Shown here in pieces: positions 9,993 through 21,608 of a stretch of DNA of 64,000 nucleotides (its first letter is position 1; every line of letters begins with the position of its first letter). Below the pieces are notes generated by a model. That model saw only the letters and a program-made list of their open reading frames with translations. It was not told the origin of the DNA and did not search any database. Source of the DNA: Impatiens glandulifera (Eukaryota; Streptophyta; Magnoliopsida; Ericales; Balsaminaceae). A program made the position numbers and the translations under genes. The stretch spans positions 26,901,616-26,965,615 of the forward strand of contig NC_061869.1 in the NCBI RefSeq assembly GCF_907164915.1. The letters run 5' to 3'.

Positions 9993-11786
9993 ATGCGGTT
10001 AGTCCCTTGGGTATCCAAACTTTGACAAACCGGACAGCCTTCTTTGCTAAGGTTTTAGCCGTTCTTTTGGCACTCGGTTTTGGGTATCTCGGTTATTCTA
10101 CAAAAGTCTTAAATGAGGGTGATCTTTGTTTTGACCTATGCGGTTGAGGATTGGTTCTCCTATTTTTGAGCAGGTCGGCTTTTCTTTTCTCAGGGTCTAG
10201 CCACTTCTCAGAGTCGGTTGGACCAACATAATTGTAGTTTAGTTTTTCTTCCGTATAATATGCGGTCAACTCTTCTTCAGCGGTTAAGGAGCTTCTAATG
10301 AATCTTATAAGAGGAAGGTTACTTCTTGTAAACTTTACTTTCTCTGCGGGTTTTTGGTCCTTGGATCTATCCTTTGTATATCCTAAGTCGAACATGCAAA
10401 AAGGATGTCTGTAATGACTACACATTTTCTTTACCATGTCACTAGATCTCTTATATTCGGCCATCTTATACTGGAGTCGGACATTTTCTTCTTCGGTCAG
10501 TTCTCTAGCTGGTTCACTAGACTGTTCGGTCTTAAGTGGTGGTTCAGGTTCTAACTCGGTTTCTATGCTAGGGATTTCATCAGGTTCTATGATCTCTAGT
10601 TCGGTTATAACGGGTACTTCTGGTTCTGTCGGAATGGGTACTATAGGATTGGTTCTAAAGTTGAGTTGCTTAGGTAATAAGGCTAACAAATTTTTATACT
10701 CTTCTACCACATCATTCAGTGCATTATATAACTCATCTTTAGTAAATTCTTCACAAGGAGAGTCAAATACTTGTTCCTCATTTGCCATGAGACATGTGAG
10801 TTCATCATCACTGTCACTGTGAGCCCATAGACTTCCTCCATCATCGACTATCAGTGCTTTCTGAACTTCACTTCCTTCACTAGTTTGTTGATAGTTATGT
10901 CCGTTATTTTGGTAATCCGGTTTCCGGTCATCCCTCCTCGGTTTTATGGATTCCCACTTGAATTGTCCCAAACAGTTGCAGTTATAACACCTTATATTAG
11001 ATTTATCACCATAGTTGTAGTTTGTTGGTTGGCTTCTTTTCATGAACCTCCCAAACTTCTGTGCAAGCATTGCCATGGCATCCTCGGTAAACTGTTCGGC
11101 GGTTCTGATAGGTGCAGGTGCAGGTACAACCGGTTCAGTAGATGTGATCAGTGCTCTGGTTGAGGTTGAGGCCGAGACTTCTTCTTCAGTCCTAGATCTC
11201 ATTTCAAACTCATATGCCTTAAGATCTTCGAATACATCGTGTAGCTTCATCTTACCTAGGCAGTTTGATTCCCTCATCACCATTGTCTTTATGTCCCATG
11301 CACTTGGAAGAGATCTTAGAGCTTTCATGATGACCTCCTTGTTGTCATACCTCTTGCCAAAAGTTGCTAGCTCATCTAACACACCAGTGAACCGGTCACT
11401 GTACTCTTTCATTGTTTCTCCCGGTTTCATCTTGATGTTTTCAAACTTCTGAGTAGCTACCATCACCTTGTTTTCCTTTGTTCTTTCATTTCCCTCAAAG
11501 ATTTGAATAACCGTATCCCATGTCTCCTTCCCGGTTTTGCAGTCTCTGATCTTGCAGTATGTGTTTCTGTCCACACTGTTGGAGATCCGGTTTCTAGCAT
11601 GGTTGTCCAGGTTATTTCTTCTTCTATCTTCAGCTGTCCATTCCTTTTGTCCTTATCAATGATAATCGGTCCTTCGGCCAGAATGGACTCCATCTCATCA
11701 TCCAAGGTGATTAAGTGTAGGTGCATGCGTGCCTTCCAGTTGACAAAATCATCACCTTCTAGCATTGGAGGCCTATCGAAAGACAT
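9979..11786 (-). pseudogene. gag of E2 (frameshifted, degraded zinc knuckle)
   Basis: Gag begins at ATG 11786 (MSFDRPPMLEGDDFVNWKARMHLHL). A frameshift near 11640 moves the coding to a second frame starting by 11574. The capsid-type block (ALRSLPSAWDIKTMVMRES, KLHDVFEDLKAYE) is well kept. The CCHC zinc knuckle is damaged: it reads CYNC-NCLGQFKWES, so His and the last Cys are replaced. A TAA at 10093-10095 precedes the last conserved block, VWIPKGL..GPK. That block ends at the TGA at 9979-9981, which all Sirevirus-like copies here share. It packages RNA and forms the virus-like particle in this family. Confidence 0.8.
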
Positions 11787-11811
11787 GCTTGCTTGAGTAT
11801 TGAAACTAACT

Positions 11812-11824
11812 GCTCTGATACCAA
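11812..11824 (-). other. Primer-binding site of E2
   Basis: The minus strand reads TTGGTATCAGAGCA immediately inside the 5' LTR. It is complementary to the 3' end of plant initiator tRNA-Met, the standard Copia primer. Confidence 0.85.
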
Positions 11825-11825
11825 G

Positions 11826-13133
11826 TGTTAGGATCTAGGTCGCCGCTGGAGAACCGGGGTTGGGCCGGTTAGCGGGTCTCACTCAAAGGGTGGTGATTAA
11901 TCCTGTTAGAGATTAACACCGGGGTTTCAATACTACACAAACAGTCACAAATCCTTGAACTAGGTTCAAGCGCGGAAGAGGTTTGTTTCAGGTTGAAGCA
12001 GCACACTTGTGTGATAGGCGGAACCGGTTTTGGATGATATAGGTTTGAAAGTTGATGGGTCGGTTTTTGTAACCTGGTGATTCGGTTTGGATAGAGTCAA
12101 GTATGTTAGAGCGGTGTAGGTAAGTTAGTGTAGGTCGGTTAGAAAATGGAACCGGCAGAAAGTAAATAACAAGACAGATTTTATGGATGTTCGGAGATAA
12201 AGCTCCTATGTCACCCCTTCCTCTCGAAACCGCGAGAAGGATATTCACTAAGGAATACAAATACAATCCGATCGAGACATATTTCCTGCTCGATAACACA
12301 CTTACAATTTACACCGAAATTGTAAAATACACACTTTAACTTTAGCACTTAGGCTTTTTCTAGAGAGATAACACAATCTTATCACTTGTAAATTAATTGC
12401 TCGTTGTGTCACTTGTGTCCCGTATGTTGTCCCGCATTTACTCTTCTTCACCTGCTCCTTTTATAGGTGAAATATGCCAACGGTCATATTTCACTCCCTT
12501 GAATTTGATTGGCTGAGCAGAGGTTCAGTGATTCAGACCCTGCGGTCATCTTTTCAGACCTGGCGGTCATCTGTTCAGACCTGGCGGTCAACTCTGCAGA
12601 CTTTGCAGTCTGTTCTTCCGGTGTGTAAGACAAACATTCTAGATTTGTCTTTTACTCAATGTGATAACTGTTGGTTAGACAGTTGTCTGTACTTGGAATA
12701 TTGCCTCTGATTTATCCTGAAAGTGGAAAGATCCTGTAGGACTGTCTTCTGCAGCCTGCATACTTTCCTCAGACTTGTATGAATCTGAAAATGTTCAGTC
12801 TGTTCCTTTGGTATCATTCTCAACAGATACCCAAAGTGGCTTCTTGTACTGGTCGGTCATTTAACCGAATGGCTTCCGGTGTGATTGGTTTAACCGGACA
12901 GCTTCCGGTTATTCCTTTGCCTTCTAGCTGATCGGTTGTCTGGTGTTTCCGGTTTTTAGCTTTGGCCGATCCTTTCTTTGTGCGGTCATGTTCCGAATGT
13001 TCCTGGTCGGTTTATTGTCTTGACCAGTTAATCTTCTTAGCCGGTTCATTTGTTTGACCGGTCCGGTTCCTTGTTCCTACATGGAAGGTTTATTTATGTT
13101 AAGTTCTGTGAACCAGTCTAATTTTATCTAACA
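11826..13133 (-). mobile_element. 5' LTR of E2
   Basis: 1308 bp between TGTTAG and CTAACA termini. On the minus strand it has a TATA box (12458-12465), the conserved R/U5 hairpin region (12188-12240) and the CTTGAACC palindrome near 11960-11976. U3 contains three 21-bp direct repeats starting at 12532, 12553 and 12574 (TTCAGACC, then a TGCGG or TGGCGG core). E1 has one copy of this motif. The flank beyond 13133 is GTGAT inside another element's LTR. Confidence 0.85.
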
Positions 13134-14345
13134 GTGATCATATCTTACAAATATATTATATTATACTCTAACATCCCCACTCAAATTCATGATACAATAA
13201 CAATAAGCATTGAGAGTTTGACAGTCAGAAAACGAAAGCGCGAACGATAAGAAGTTACGCATCATTCTTAATCTTCATCTCTTCTTTCTCTTCTATTTTT
13301 GCCAAAAAACAGCTCTTATTCGATTCAGACCAAACAAAATTAACAACCAAACCAAAACCAATCAAACCAAGTTTCACAAACTCCTCCAGAAAACCAAACT
13401 GAAATCAACAACCCACAAATCAATCAAACCAAACTTTACAAACTAAGGAAAAACCCAAATCAAATTCAACTCACTATTTTCAACAACAACCAAAACCAAA
13501 CCAATCAAACCAAGTTTCACAAACATAGAGAAACACCAAACCAAACTCAACTCTCTATACTCAATAATACAACCAAAACCAATCAATCAAAGACTTATCA
13601 AACAAAGACCAATCAAACTAAACTTTACAAACTTAGGAAAAACCCAAACCAAGTTCAACTCACTACTTTCAACAACAACCAAAACCAGACCAATCAAACC
13701 AAATTTCACAAACATAGAGAAACACCAAACCAAATTCAACTCTCTATACTCAACAAAACAACCAAAACCAATCAAACAAAGACTATCAAACAAAGACCAA
13801 TCAAACCAAGCTTCAAAAACTCACTTCTTATTTCCTCTCCTCCAAGACAAATAATAAAATCAACATTCTTTTAAACTAGCTAATTCAACCAAACCAACCT
13901 TCAATCCGTCCAAGTTACCCTCCTCACTTAAGAACAAAACAATAACACTCATTTCCACCAAGATACCAAAATCTAAATCCAACTAGACGAAAATAAATTC
14001 ACTCAAATGAAATCCAAAACATGAGATAAGATGCTTAAGACCACCGACAAAAATAATATTAATAATAAATGGTTAAAGCCTTCCATCAATGGCTAAAGTA
14101 GCCATCGATGGAGGCAACAAAGGACTATCACTTGATTGACTCAAGAACGATAACAAGACTTTGATACCATGTTAAATTAAAGAAAGAATCATTGTATTGA
14201 ATTGTTATAAATGATTACATAAACTATGTCTATTATATAGACATTATAATTGACATATAAGAAACTAAATAATATAATATTGATATTATCATAATTTATA
14301 ATATTGTGATAATATCTTACAAATAAATTATATTATACTCTAATA
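13134..14345 (-). mobile_element. Small non-autonomous LTR retrotransposon interrupted by E2
   Basis: The 5' LTR is at 14170-14345 (176 bp), next to a primer-binding site reading ATGGTATCAAAG on the minus strand (14158-14169). The 3' LTR fragment is at 13134-13173, flanked by a polypurine tract (GAATTTGAGTGGGGA, 13174-13188). Both share the stretch around ATCTTACAAAT and TATTATACTCTAA. The interior of about 1 kb has no coding potential and is rich in CAAACCAATCAAACC-like repeats. I infer a TRIM/LARD-type derivative mobilised in trans. The outer part of its 3' LTR was displaced by E2, whose other end is lost. Confidence 0.7.
13446..13822. repeat. 189-bp tandem repeat inside the non-autonomous element
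   Basis: The sequence starting AGGAAAAACCC at 13446 repeats from 13635 with few changes, giving about two units of 189 bp. A partial third similarity lies upstream at 13330-13445. The strand given is almost G-free and dominated by CAA, ACC and AAC words. Long open frames on the opposite strand (for example 13793-13587) are compositional artefacts. Confidence 0.7.
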
Positions 14346-15600
14346 GGATGAAATATCATATCACAAAACCATCAAGTCAAATATAAAATTAGTGTCTAAC
14401 ACACATAATACAAAAACAAACGCCAAGACATTCTCCAATGCATTTGAGACCCTTAGTTCTTCACTAGAGAAGAAGAAGCTCTCGTTTGACTCAGATAATG
14501 ATAACTCTCACTTCAGTGCCTAAGCTGTAATCTTGTCATTAATATACACCTTCTTAATTTCACTTATAGTGATGATGTGTCCTATAAGTTGACATTTCTT
14601 CATATTGTGTATATATTTGGAGTTCGAAGTTGGATCCTTTATATAGACTATGACATCATTGTTTTCAAAATAGATGTCAATTGATACTGAAATGCTAGGA
14701 ACAACCCAATATTCATCTAGGAACTTTCTCATCCGTACGGTCTCATTTATTGCTACACTAGCCGCAATGTACTAAGTCTCTATTGTATAATCTAATTTAT
14801 ACTACATGGGACTCTTTCAGCTCATAGTTCCTATATTAAGGATGAAGACATAACACGATTTGAGACTTTAATTTTTAAAGTTTGCATCAATATAGTCTTA
14901 TACGATCAAATTTCCATATCTCCATATATTAAGATATCATTATTGTTTTTTTTTTCAAGTATTTCATGATCTTCTTATATGTGCTTCACTATGTTTCTGC
15001 AAAACATTGATTGTTATATGTGACAAATTTTCAAAATTTCTACAACATCTAGAAACCATGGTATACATGATAAATCCTACAACATAAGCTATGAAATCTT
15101 GTTTATATTCTCAAGCTTGGCATGTGTTGTAGAACACTGCATCTTGTCGAGATATTTGTTATGTTGAATAAAAAAAATTACTTAGAATCTTTCATCTATC
15201 AAGAATCTATATATCTTAATTCAACTGTGTACTAGTCCTTTTTCCAAGTCTTTTATTGAAAAATATTTCTTTTGTCATCCATTTACAAAATCTAACATCA
15301 GAATGTCATTCTAATAAGTAGTATGTCATCCACATACAAGACAAAGAAGACTAACTTACTACCATTAAACTTCTTGTGAACACAAGATGCTCTTGTTTAG
15401 TCATTCATTTACATGTATAAGGACCCTTTGATCTATTCATCAAATCAAAAGTGTCAACTCCTTGATGTTTCCTCTAGTCTATAAATGGACTTCTGAAGCT
15501 TGTATATCATTCGAGCATCATTTGAATCTTTAAAACATTCAATTTGTGTCATGTACACATCCTCTTCCCAAAAACATTTAGGAAAATGTTTTGATATTCA
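14346..15600 (-). pseudogene. Old Copia reverse transcriptase / RNase H relic
   Basis: Minus-strand translation shows, from high to low coordinates: EDVYMTQIE..KLQKSIYRLEETSRS near 15560-15440; LYVDDILLI near 15350-15320, which is the RT catalytic motif; and RNase H MRKFLDEYWVVPSISVSIDIY with KDPTSNSK at 14732-14520. These match the Tnt1/Tork-type plant Copia pattern, not the Sirevirus type elsewhere in the window. Many stops and frameshifts are present, and no LTRs can be assigned. Composition is now very AT-rich, so this is probably one of the oldest relics here. Confidence 0.7.
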
Positions 15601-15964
15601 TTTTCCATATTATACAGTAACAATAGCTAAAAATATCATAATATATTTAATCATAAAAACTAGTGAAATTAGCTATCTAATATCATAATAGCTAATTTAT
15701 ACTATGAATTTGTATATGACAACTATCATTGCCTTGTAGACATATATATTTTTATTCTTGTTAGTTTTGAGTTTAAAAACATTTGTTTCATTTGTTTTAT
15801 CTCATCTTGCAAATCAAGTATCATACTTGATTTTCAAACATCAAATTCATTTAAAACCTAACAACCTTAGACCATTTATTGGAGTCTAGACCTATCACTC
15901 ATTTCTTATATATAGAAGGTCATTATTATATTCTAACATAAGAAAATCAGACTTAAATTCATGT
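15601..15964. other. AT-rich sequence without a recognised gene
   Basis: It may be the further decayed upstream part of the Copia relic at 14346-15600, but no motif could be read. It ends where the lineage-B LTR begins. Confidence 0.4.
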
Positions 15965-17054
15965 TGAAATCATCAAAATGTCTTGATTGTACCCTTGACC
16001 TTAAATCATCAGATTAGTCTGAAGGGAAACATAGTTATACGTGCCGTCTAACAGATGAGAGTTAGACGTGCAGTCTAACTCCTTCAGATTAGTCTGAAGG
16101 GAACCGTAATTAGACGTGTCGTCTAATCCCATTAGACCAGGTGGTTTAATGGATCCTGCTATTAGACGGGAGCGTCTAATTTCATTAGACGAGGTCGTGT
16201 AAGTGAAAAACATCCAATGCCATGCTTCAGTAGTTGATTGAAGCTAGCATCCATCTACCCACGCTCAACTAGCTATATGCTACTTCTTCTCCACTTTCCA
16301 ATGAAGATCAGTACGACAGCTAGTTGCAACCAATTGATTAATGTCACGTAAGCAAATATTCTTCCCACTACTTGTTTCTTGTAGGAAAATCCTACAAGAA
16401 TATTTGGCGCACTACAAGATTCGTACGACCACGATCCTGGTGCTCAGAGTCTTCTGTGTACTATGGAAGCGTTCCAATGGAAGTTAGCCACGTGCCATTA
16501 TAGAAGATTCGACCGTTGGTACTTGCTCTTTATTTAAGATCTTCAAGGACAACGGATGAATCATCGATCTATCGATACTCAGAGAATCATACGCAAACTT
16601 ACAAAATAATATACAAAAGAGCTGATTTCTTACTTTACTGTGTTTATCAAGAGAGAGTTAGAATCAAAGCATTGTTTAGTTGAGTGATATACTTCAATAT
16701 ATTGTAAGTTGAATAGAGTTTATTCTGTTCAACAGAGAGCTAGTCGTGCAACTGTATTTGATTCTAAGAAACATATAGTGAATCCTTCCGGTGGTTAGAA
16801 GAAGGGGTGACGTAGGAGAGTTTGCTCCGAACATCCATAAACAAACTGCTGTGTTATTTACATTCTGTCATCTTCTCATTCTTTGCTTCAAACCTGAGCA
16901 AACGTTTCCTCTCTTCAATTGTTCAAAAGTTTGCAAGGGTTTGTGAAGAATACAAAGTAATTTAAATCCATAACGGGATTTCTATCAAACCGTTTATCTG
17001 AAGCCGTCATCAAAAGCCAGACCCCCGTCTCTATCGATTACGCCGATCCTTTCA
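15965..17054 (+). mobile_element. 5' LTR of lineage-B element
   Basis: The right end, TCCTTTCA, is fixed by the primer-binding site. The left end is placed at TGAAATC (15965) because TGAAA and TTTCA make matching inverted termini; this side is less certain. Repeated GTCTAA/TTAGAC motifs fill 16030-16200. The conserved R/U5 block (GGGGTGACGTAGGAG with flanking hairpins) lies at 16783-16840. Confidence 0.65.
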
Positions 17055-17055
17055 A

Positions 17056-17070
17056 TTGGTATCAAAGCTC
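17056..17070 (+). other. Primer-binding site of lineage-B element
   Basis: TTGGTATCAAAGCTC one base after the LTR end matches the initiator tRNA-Met 3' end with one substitution (AAAG for AGAG). Confidence 0.75.
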
Positions 17071-17112
17071 TTTTTATATTCGCAGGCATCAAAAACCTGA
17101 ATCATTTCTATC

Positions 17113-18294
17113 ATCAATGAGATCCCTATTCTATCAAGAGATAACTGCGAATATTGGATGATGAGAATACAAGCTCACTTGGTTTCTCTTGATTGTGATA
17201 TGTGGAGCATAATTACTGATGGCCACATAAAAATTTCGAAGTCAAGATGTGAGTGGACTACTGAAGATAAGATGACCAATAACCTGGACAACGTGGCCAA
17301 AAATATTTTGTATCAATCGATCAACATAAAAATATTCTACGAGATCAAGTCTTGTGCCTCTGCTAAAGAAATATGGGAGAAGTTGACTCAGATCTATGGT
17401 CGAAATGTTCAAGCCAATAAGAATCAAAAGGACCAGAAAGTTTTCATGTGCATTGAAAACAAATTCAAATAGGCCGACAGAGATTTAGAGGACTCTCCTG
17501 TTGAAAAGGATACTGAAACTATAACATGCTTGATGGAAAACGATCAATCCAAAGTAAATGATGTCTTTACACTAGAATTTACCAACGAAGAGTTAACTAC
17601 TTCACTCAATGAAATGGCCATTGAGTACAAGAAGTTATCAGATTCTTTTTATGAAATGAAAGTAAAATATTAGGCCAATATTTCGTTTTCACATAAAACG
17701 TCTGAATCAAATGTTTTTGAAAAGAAATTAGTAGAGATCTCATCCGAGAATGAGATGCTCAATGAACAGATTCAAACTCTTTCCTCTGAAAGCAAAATGT
17801 TAAACTATGTTGTCAGTGCTTGGTCAAGGTCTGAAGAAGCTGTCAAACATCAGATTAGTCTGTTGAATCCTGCTGGATCTAGATCCGGTTTAGGATTTGA
17901 TAGCAATGACCCAAACCAATCCTGCAAAAAGTCAAACTCAGCAGTTAACAAGCTTAAGCCAATAAGCTTTGTAAAAGGGAGTTTAACTGATATTGAATCT
18001 GATCCCATTCATGAAGAGATAGCTTTGAATAATGAAATAACTTATCTTCTACCGACTATTAGCTAGTTGAAAAATAAGTTAGAAGCAGGTAGCAAGTCTG
18101 GCAATCTAAAACTTGGCAAGAAGTCAAGAATTTCTAAAAGAAAATTATCTTCAAAGACTAAGGGATTAGTGGCTAGAAGGAAGGCGTCTTCTATGTCAAA
18201 ATCATACGCATTAATCACAACACAAAATGGGAAATCTATCAAAATAACTCAAATATGGAATCCTAAGAGACTGATTTACCGAGGACCCAATTGA
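17113..18294 (+). pseudogene. gag of lineage-B element, copy A, lacking the zinc knuckle
   Basis: The N-terminal part (EIPILSRDNCEYWMMRIQAHL, ILYQSINIKIFYEIKSCASAKEIWEKL) reads to about 17470. It then passes directly into the acidic C-terminal region (ITCLMENDQSKVND), so the capsid C-terminal half and the CCHC zinc knuckle have been deleted. Stops interrupt at 17470, 17671 and 18064. The end matches other copies: IWNPKRLIYRGPN followed by the conserved TGA at 18292-18294. No initiator ATG is in frame at the expected place. It cannot make functional Gag. Confidence 0.75.
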
Positions 18295-20884
18295 ATGTGG
18301 GTACCAAAAGATTGTAAATATTATTTTGTGTAGGTACAAGTGAATGATGGTCTCGAGAAATCTATATGGTATCTTGATAGCAGCTGTTCCAGGCATATGA
18401 TAGGAAACAGACAGCTTATCACTGATATAGCGGATTATTTTGGACCTAAGATTACTTTTGGTGACGACAAGAAGGGTAAGACCATGGGTAAGGGTAAGAT
18501 TATATATGGTAATCTAACCATTAATAACGTGTTACTTGTTGATAATTTGTGCTATAACCTGATTAGTATTAGTCAGTTGTGTGATAATGGTTTGTCAGTT
18601 GATTTTCAAACTCATGCATGTTTAGTTAAGGATCAACATGGTAATACTTTATTAACTGGTAGTAGAGTAGTTAACTCATATAAAATGAATTGGCAAAAAG
18701 AATCATCTGATCCTATGTGCATGATTGCCAAGAATGACCAGAAATGGTTATGTCATTAAAGATTAAACCATTTGAATTATTAAACAATCAACAACATTTG
18801 TTCAAACAATTTAGTTATTGGATTACCTAAATTATAGTTTTCTAAGGACAAGATATGTTATGCTTGCCAGTTAGGCAAACATGGCAGATCATCATTCAAA
18901 AGTAAAGGAAAATCTCAATCTAGTCGTTGCTTAGAATTGTTACACATGGATCTGTTTGGTCCAATACCTATAAATAACTTAGGAGGAATGAAAATTTCCC
19001 TAATTGTTATTGATGATTTTTCACGATTTACATGGGTAGCATTTTTACAATCAAAGGATAAAACTGCTGAAAACCTTATTAGAATATTTAAAAGAATTCA
19101 GAAACAGAAATCTTTGAATATTGCTTGCATTAAAAGTGATCAGGGAACTGAGTTCACAAACAGATACCTTTCCTCTTACTCGAGGAGTCTGGGATTAGGC
19201 ACGAGTTGTTTAGTGTCAGAACTCCATAGCAGAATGGCATTGCTGAGAGAAGAGTGAGGACTCTGAAGGAAGATGCGAGATCTATGCTAGGTGAATCAGA
19301 CGTACCTTAGAGATTCTAGGCAGAAGTCATAAACACAGCTTGCTACACACAAAATTGGTCAATAATTAAAAAACATTTTGATAAAACTCTCTATGAACTG
19401 TAATATGGGAGAATTCCCACAGTTTCATACTTCAAAATATTCGGGTGTAAATGTTTTATTCATAACAACGGAATGATTTATTTGACCCTTTTAATGCCAA
19501 TACAGATGCTGGATTCATGTTGGGATATTACTCAGTAAGCAAGGCTTAAATAGTATTTAACAACATAACTCAAACTGTTGAGGAATCCCTTCATGTTATA
19601 TTTGATGAGCCTGTTGAGAGTAACTCCATTGATCCCATTGACATTTCTAATAGATTAGAAGTGATTAGTCTTGAGACTGTAAGTGAGGAAGAAACTCTTG
19701 ATAAACGGATGTCATTGACTGATCCTGTGGCTGATCCGGTTGAAATCCAACCAGACGTACAAAATCCTGTTCAACAAACTATTGAGAGTTCGGACGTTGT
19801 GGAGTCACATGGTCAGATGACCAATTCCTTTGGATCCAACTTCAGATGGAACAAGAATCATCCATCAAAATTGATCATCAGAAATCCTTTCTCTCCTCGA
19901 ATGACAAGACGTTAATTAATAGGTGAAATGACTAATTCTGCATTTATTTCTCAGCTGGAGAAAGGAACCATACAATTAATGGATGCATAACAAATTTGAA
20001 ATGAGTATGATGGGAGAATTAACTTTCTTCCTCAGTCTCCAAGTTCGTCAGCTGGAGAAAGGAACCTTCATCAATCAGGACAAGTATACCGAAGAGTTAC
20101 TAAAGAAGTTTGGGATGGAGAACTGCTCTGCTACAGCCACTCTAATGAGCTCCTCTAGTAAATTGGATAAAGGTGATAGTGGTCAAAGTGTAGATGTCAC
20201 AACCTATAGAGGTCTTATTGGGTCACTACTATATGTTACTGCTAGTAGACCAGATATCCAATTTACTTTTGGTGTCTGTGGAAGATTCCAGGCTAATCCT
20301 AAACATTCTCACTTTACTACTTCTAAACGCAGTCTGAAATATTTAAAGGGAACTCAAAATGTGGGACTGTGGTATCCGAAGGATTCCAGTTTTAATTTGA
20401 CTAGTTTTTCAGATGTAGTTTATGCAGGGTGCAAAATTGATAGAAAAAGCACGAGTGGAACTTGCCAGTTGCTTGGAGATCGTCTTATCTCATGGTTCAG
20501 AAAGAAGCAGACTTCGGTTGACACGTCTACAGCTGAAGCAGAGTACCTTGCTGCTAGCAGTTGTTGCTCCCAGGTTATGTGGATTCAACAACAGCTTAAG
20601 GACTATGAGATTGAAGTTGAAGAATCCCCAATTTTCTGCGACAACACAAGTGCTATCGTAATCACCTATAATCCAGTTTTGCATTCTCGGACAAAGCACA
20701 TCGAAATCAGGCATCACTTTATCCGAGAGCATGTCAATTAGAAATAGATTCGTCTTGAATACATCCTAATAAATCAACAAACGGCAGACATCTTCACGAA
20801 GCCTCTACCCGAAGCTAAGTTTTCTCACTTTAGAAGCATTTTAGGACTTATTGATCTTGTTGATGTTGTTATGTGCATAAATTG
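18295..20884 (+). pseudogene. pol of lineage-B element, copy A
   Basis: Protease reads WYLDSSCSRHMIG (18367-18405); the active-site D-S-G has become D-S-S. Integrase core pieces lie at 18937-19257 (MDLFGPIP, IDDFSRFTW, KSDQGTEF) and then shift frame. Between about 19940 and 19985 the RT N-terminal and YVDD region is deleted, about 660 bp relative to the other copy. RT C-terminal and RNase H sequence follow (MMGELTFFLSLQV, GSLLYVTASRPD, STAEAEYLAASSCC, DNTSAIV) to about 20870. It is non-functional. Confidence 0.8.
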
Positions 20885-21600
20885 AGGGGGACAATTAGTT
20901 CAAACGTAAATGGATAGACATGAAGACAGAGGTCTCAATACGTCCAATGGACTAGAAGTTTAAGAAGCATAACCACTTAGACGTACGTCTACTCAAGAAG
21001 TTTTTATTTTCTCTCGGGAACTCACATCTTGGTTAATTAACCCGCGTGGTTAGACATATACGTCTAATAGACGTTAGACGTTTTTATGACAAGAGCAATT
21101 GTATGCTCACGTCTAACCAAACACACGTCTAATACATGTTGTTCATGCATAATTAGATGTCTACGTCTAATAGACGTTAGATGTTTATAAGACACGTGAT
21201 TAGACGCTTGCATCTAATAGACCCATGTGTCTAATAGACGGATTTCCCAATTAGAAGTGAAGAATGTAAAAAGTAGATTAAATGTCTAACTACTTGTGTA
21301 CTTAGACTTTTCATCTTCTAGCTATCTGGACAGTTGTCATCTGCAAAGGTATCTGTCTATGTACTATTTTCCCGCCAAAAATAAACCAATCTCTTCTCAA
21401 ATAGATTGAAGACAAGTGTCTCTCAATTTTTCAAAAGTGACTAAGATTTCTGATAAAGTTCTTTTATACGTCTAATACTGACTGCGCAGTTTCATGATTA
21501 ATATTAATTTATAGACGTGTCCCTTGGGAATAGGTTTCTAAAATTTTTGACGGTTGGTATAATCATTAAATAATAATTGTTTCACTTTAGCTCTCTGATA
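20885..21600 (+). other. Non-coding spacer rich in TTAGACG/CGTCTAA motifs (lineage B)
   Basis: Between pol and the accessory ORF, direct and inverted copies of GTCTAA, TAGACGT and CGTCTAATAGACG occur roughly every 20-30 bp from 20930 to 21290. The same spacer is conserved in the second copy (56241-56980), including motif positions. No ORF and no canonical TATA box is visible before the accessory ORF. It may be a protein-binding array or a regulatory region. Confidence 0.6.
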
Positions 21601-21608
21601 TTTAATGA

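Larger units (their letters stand above)
5094..13133 (-). mobile_element. Sirevirus-like Copia element E2, 3'-truncated
   Basis: A minus-strand element. It has a 5' LTR (11826-13133), a tRNA-iMet primer-binding site, gag, protease, integrase, the N-terminal half of RT, and then three accessory ORF remnants (7450-7697, 6282-6986, 5094-5621). Most of RT, all of RNase H and the start of accessory ORF1 were removed by an internal deletion at 7688-7697. The 3' LTR and the end of accessory ORF3 are missing beyond 5094. The element is inserted in the LTR of the small element at 13134-14345. It is related to E4 and E1. Confidence 0.85.

Noticed and set aside
10436..11452. Three overlapping plus-strand frames of 92-136 codons
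   Set aside because: Antisense to E2 gag; Ser-rich translations arise from the acidic gag codons.
12474..12710. 78-codon frame inside the E2 LTR
   Set aside because: The frame is open because of the 21-bp U3 repeats (a multiple of three), not because it codes.
13587..13793. 68-codon frame with repeated VKF-LIGL
   Set aside because: Produced by the 189-bp tandem repeat within the non-autonomous element.
16030..16200. CRISPR-like or satellite array from regularly repeated GTCTAA motifs
   Set aside because: Spacing and orientation are irregular, spacers are not unique units of constant size, and the context is a plant LTR.
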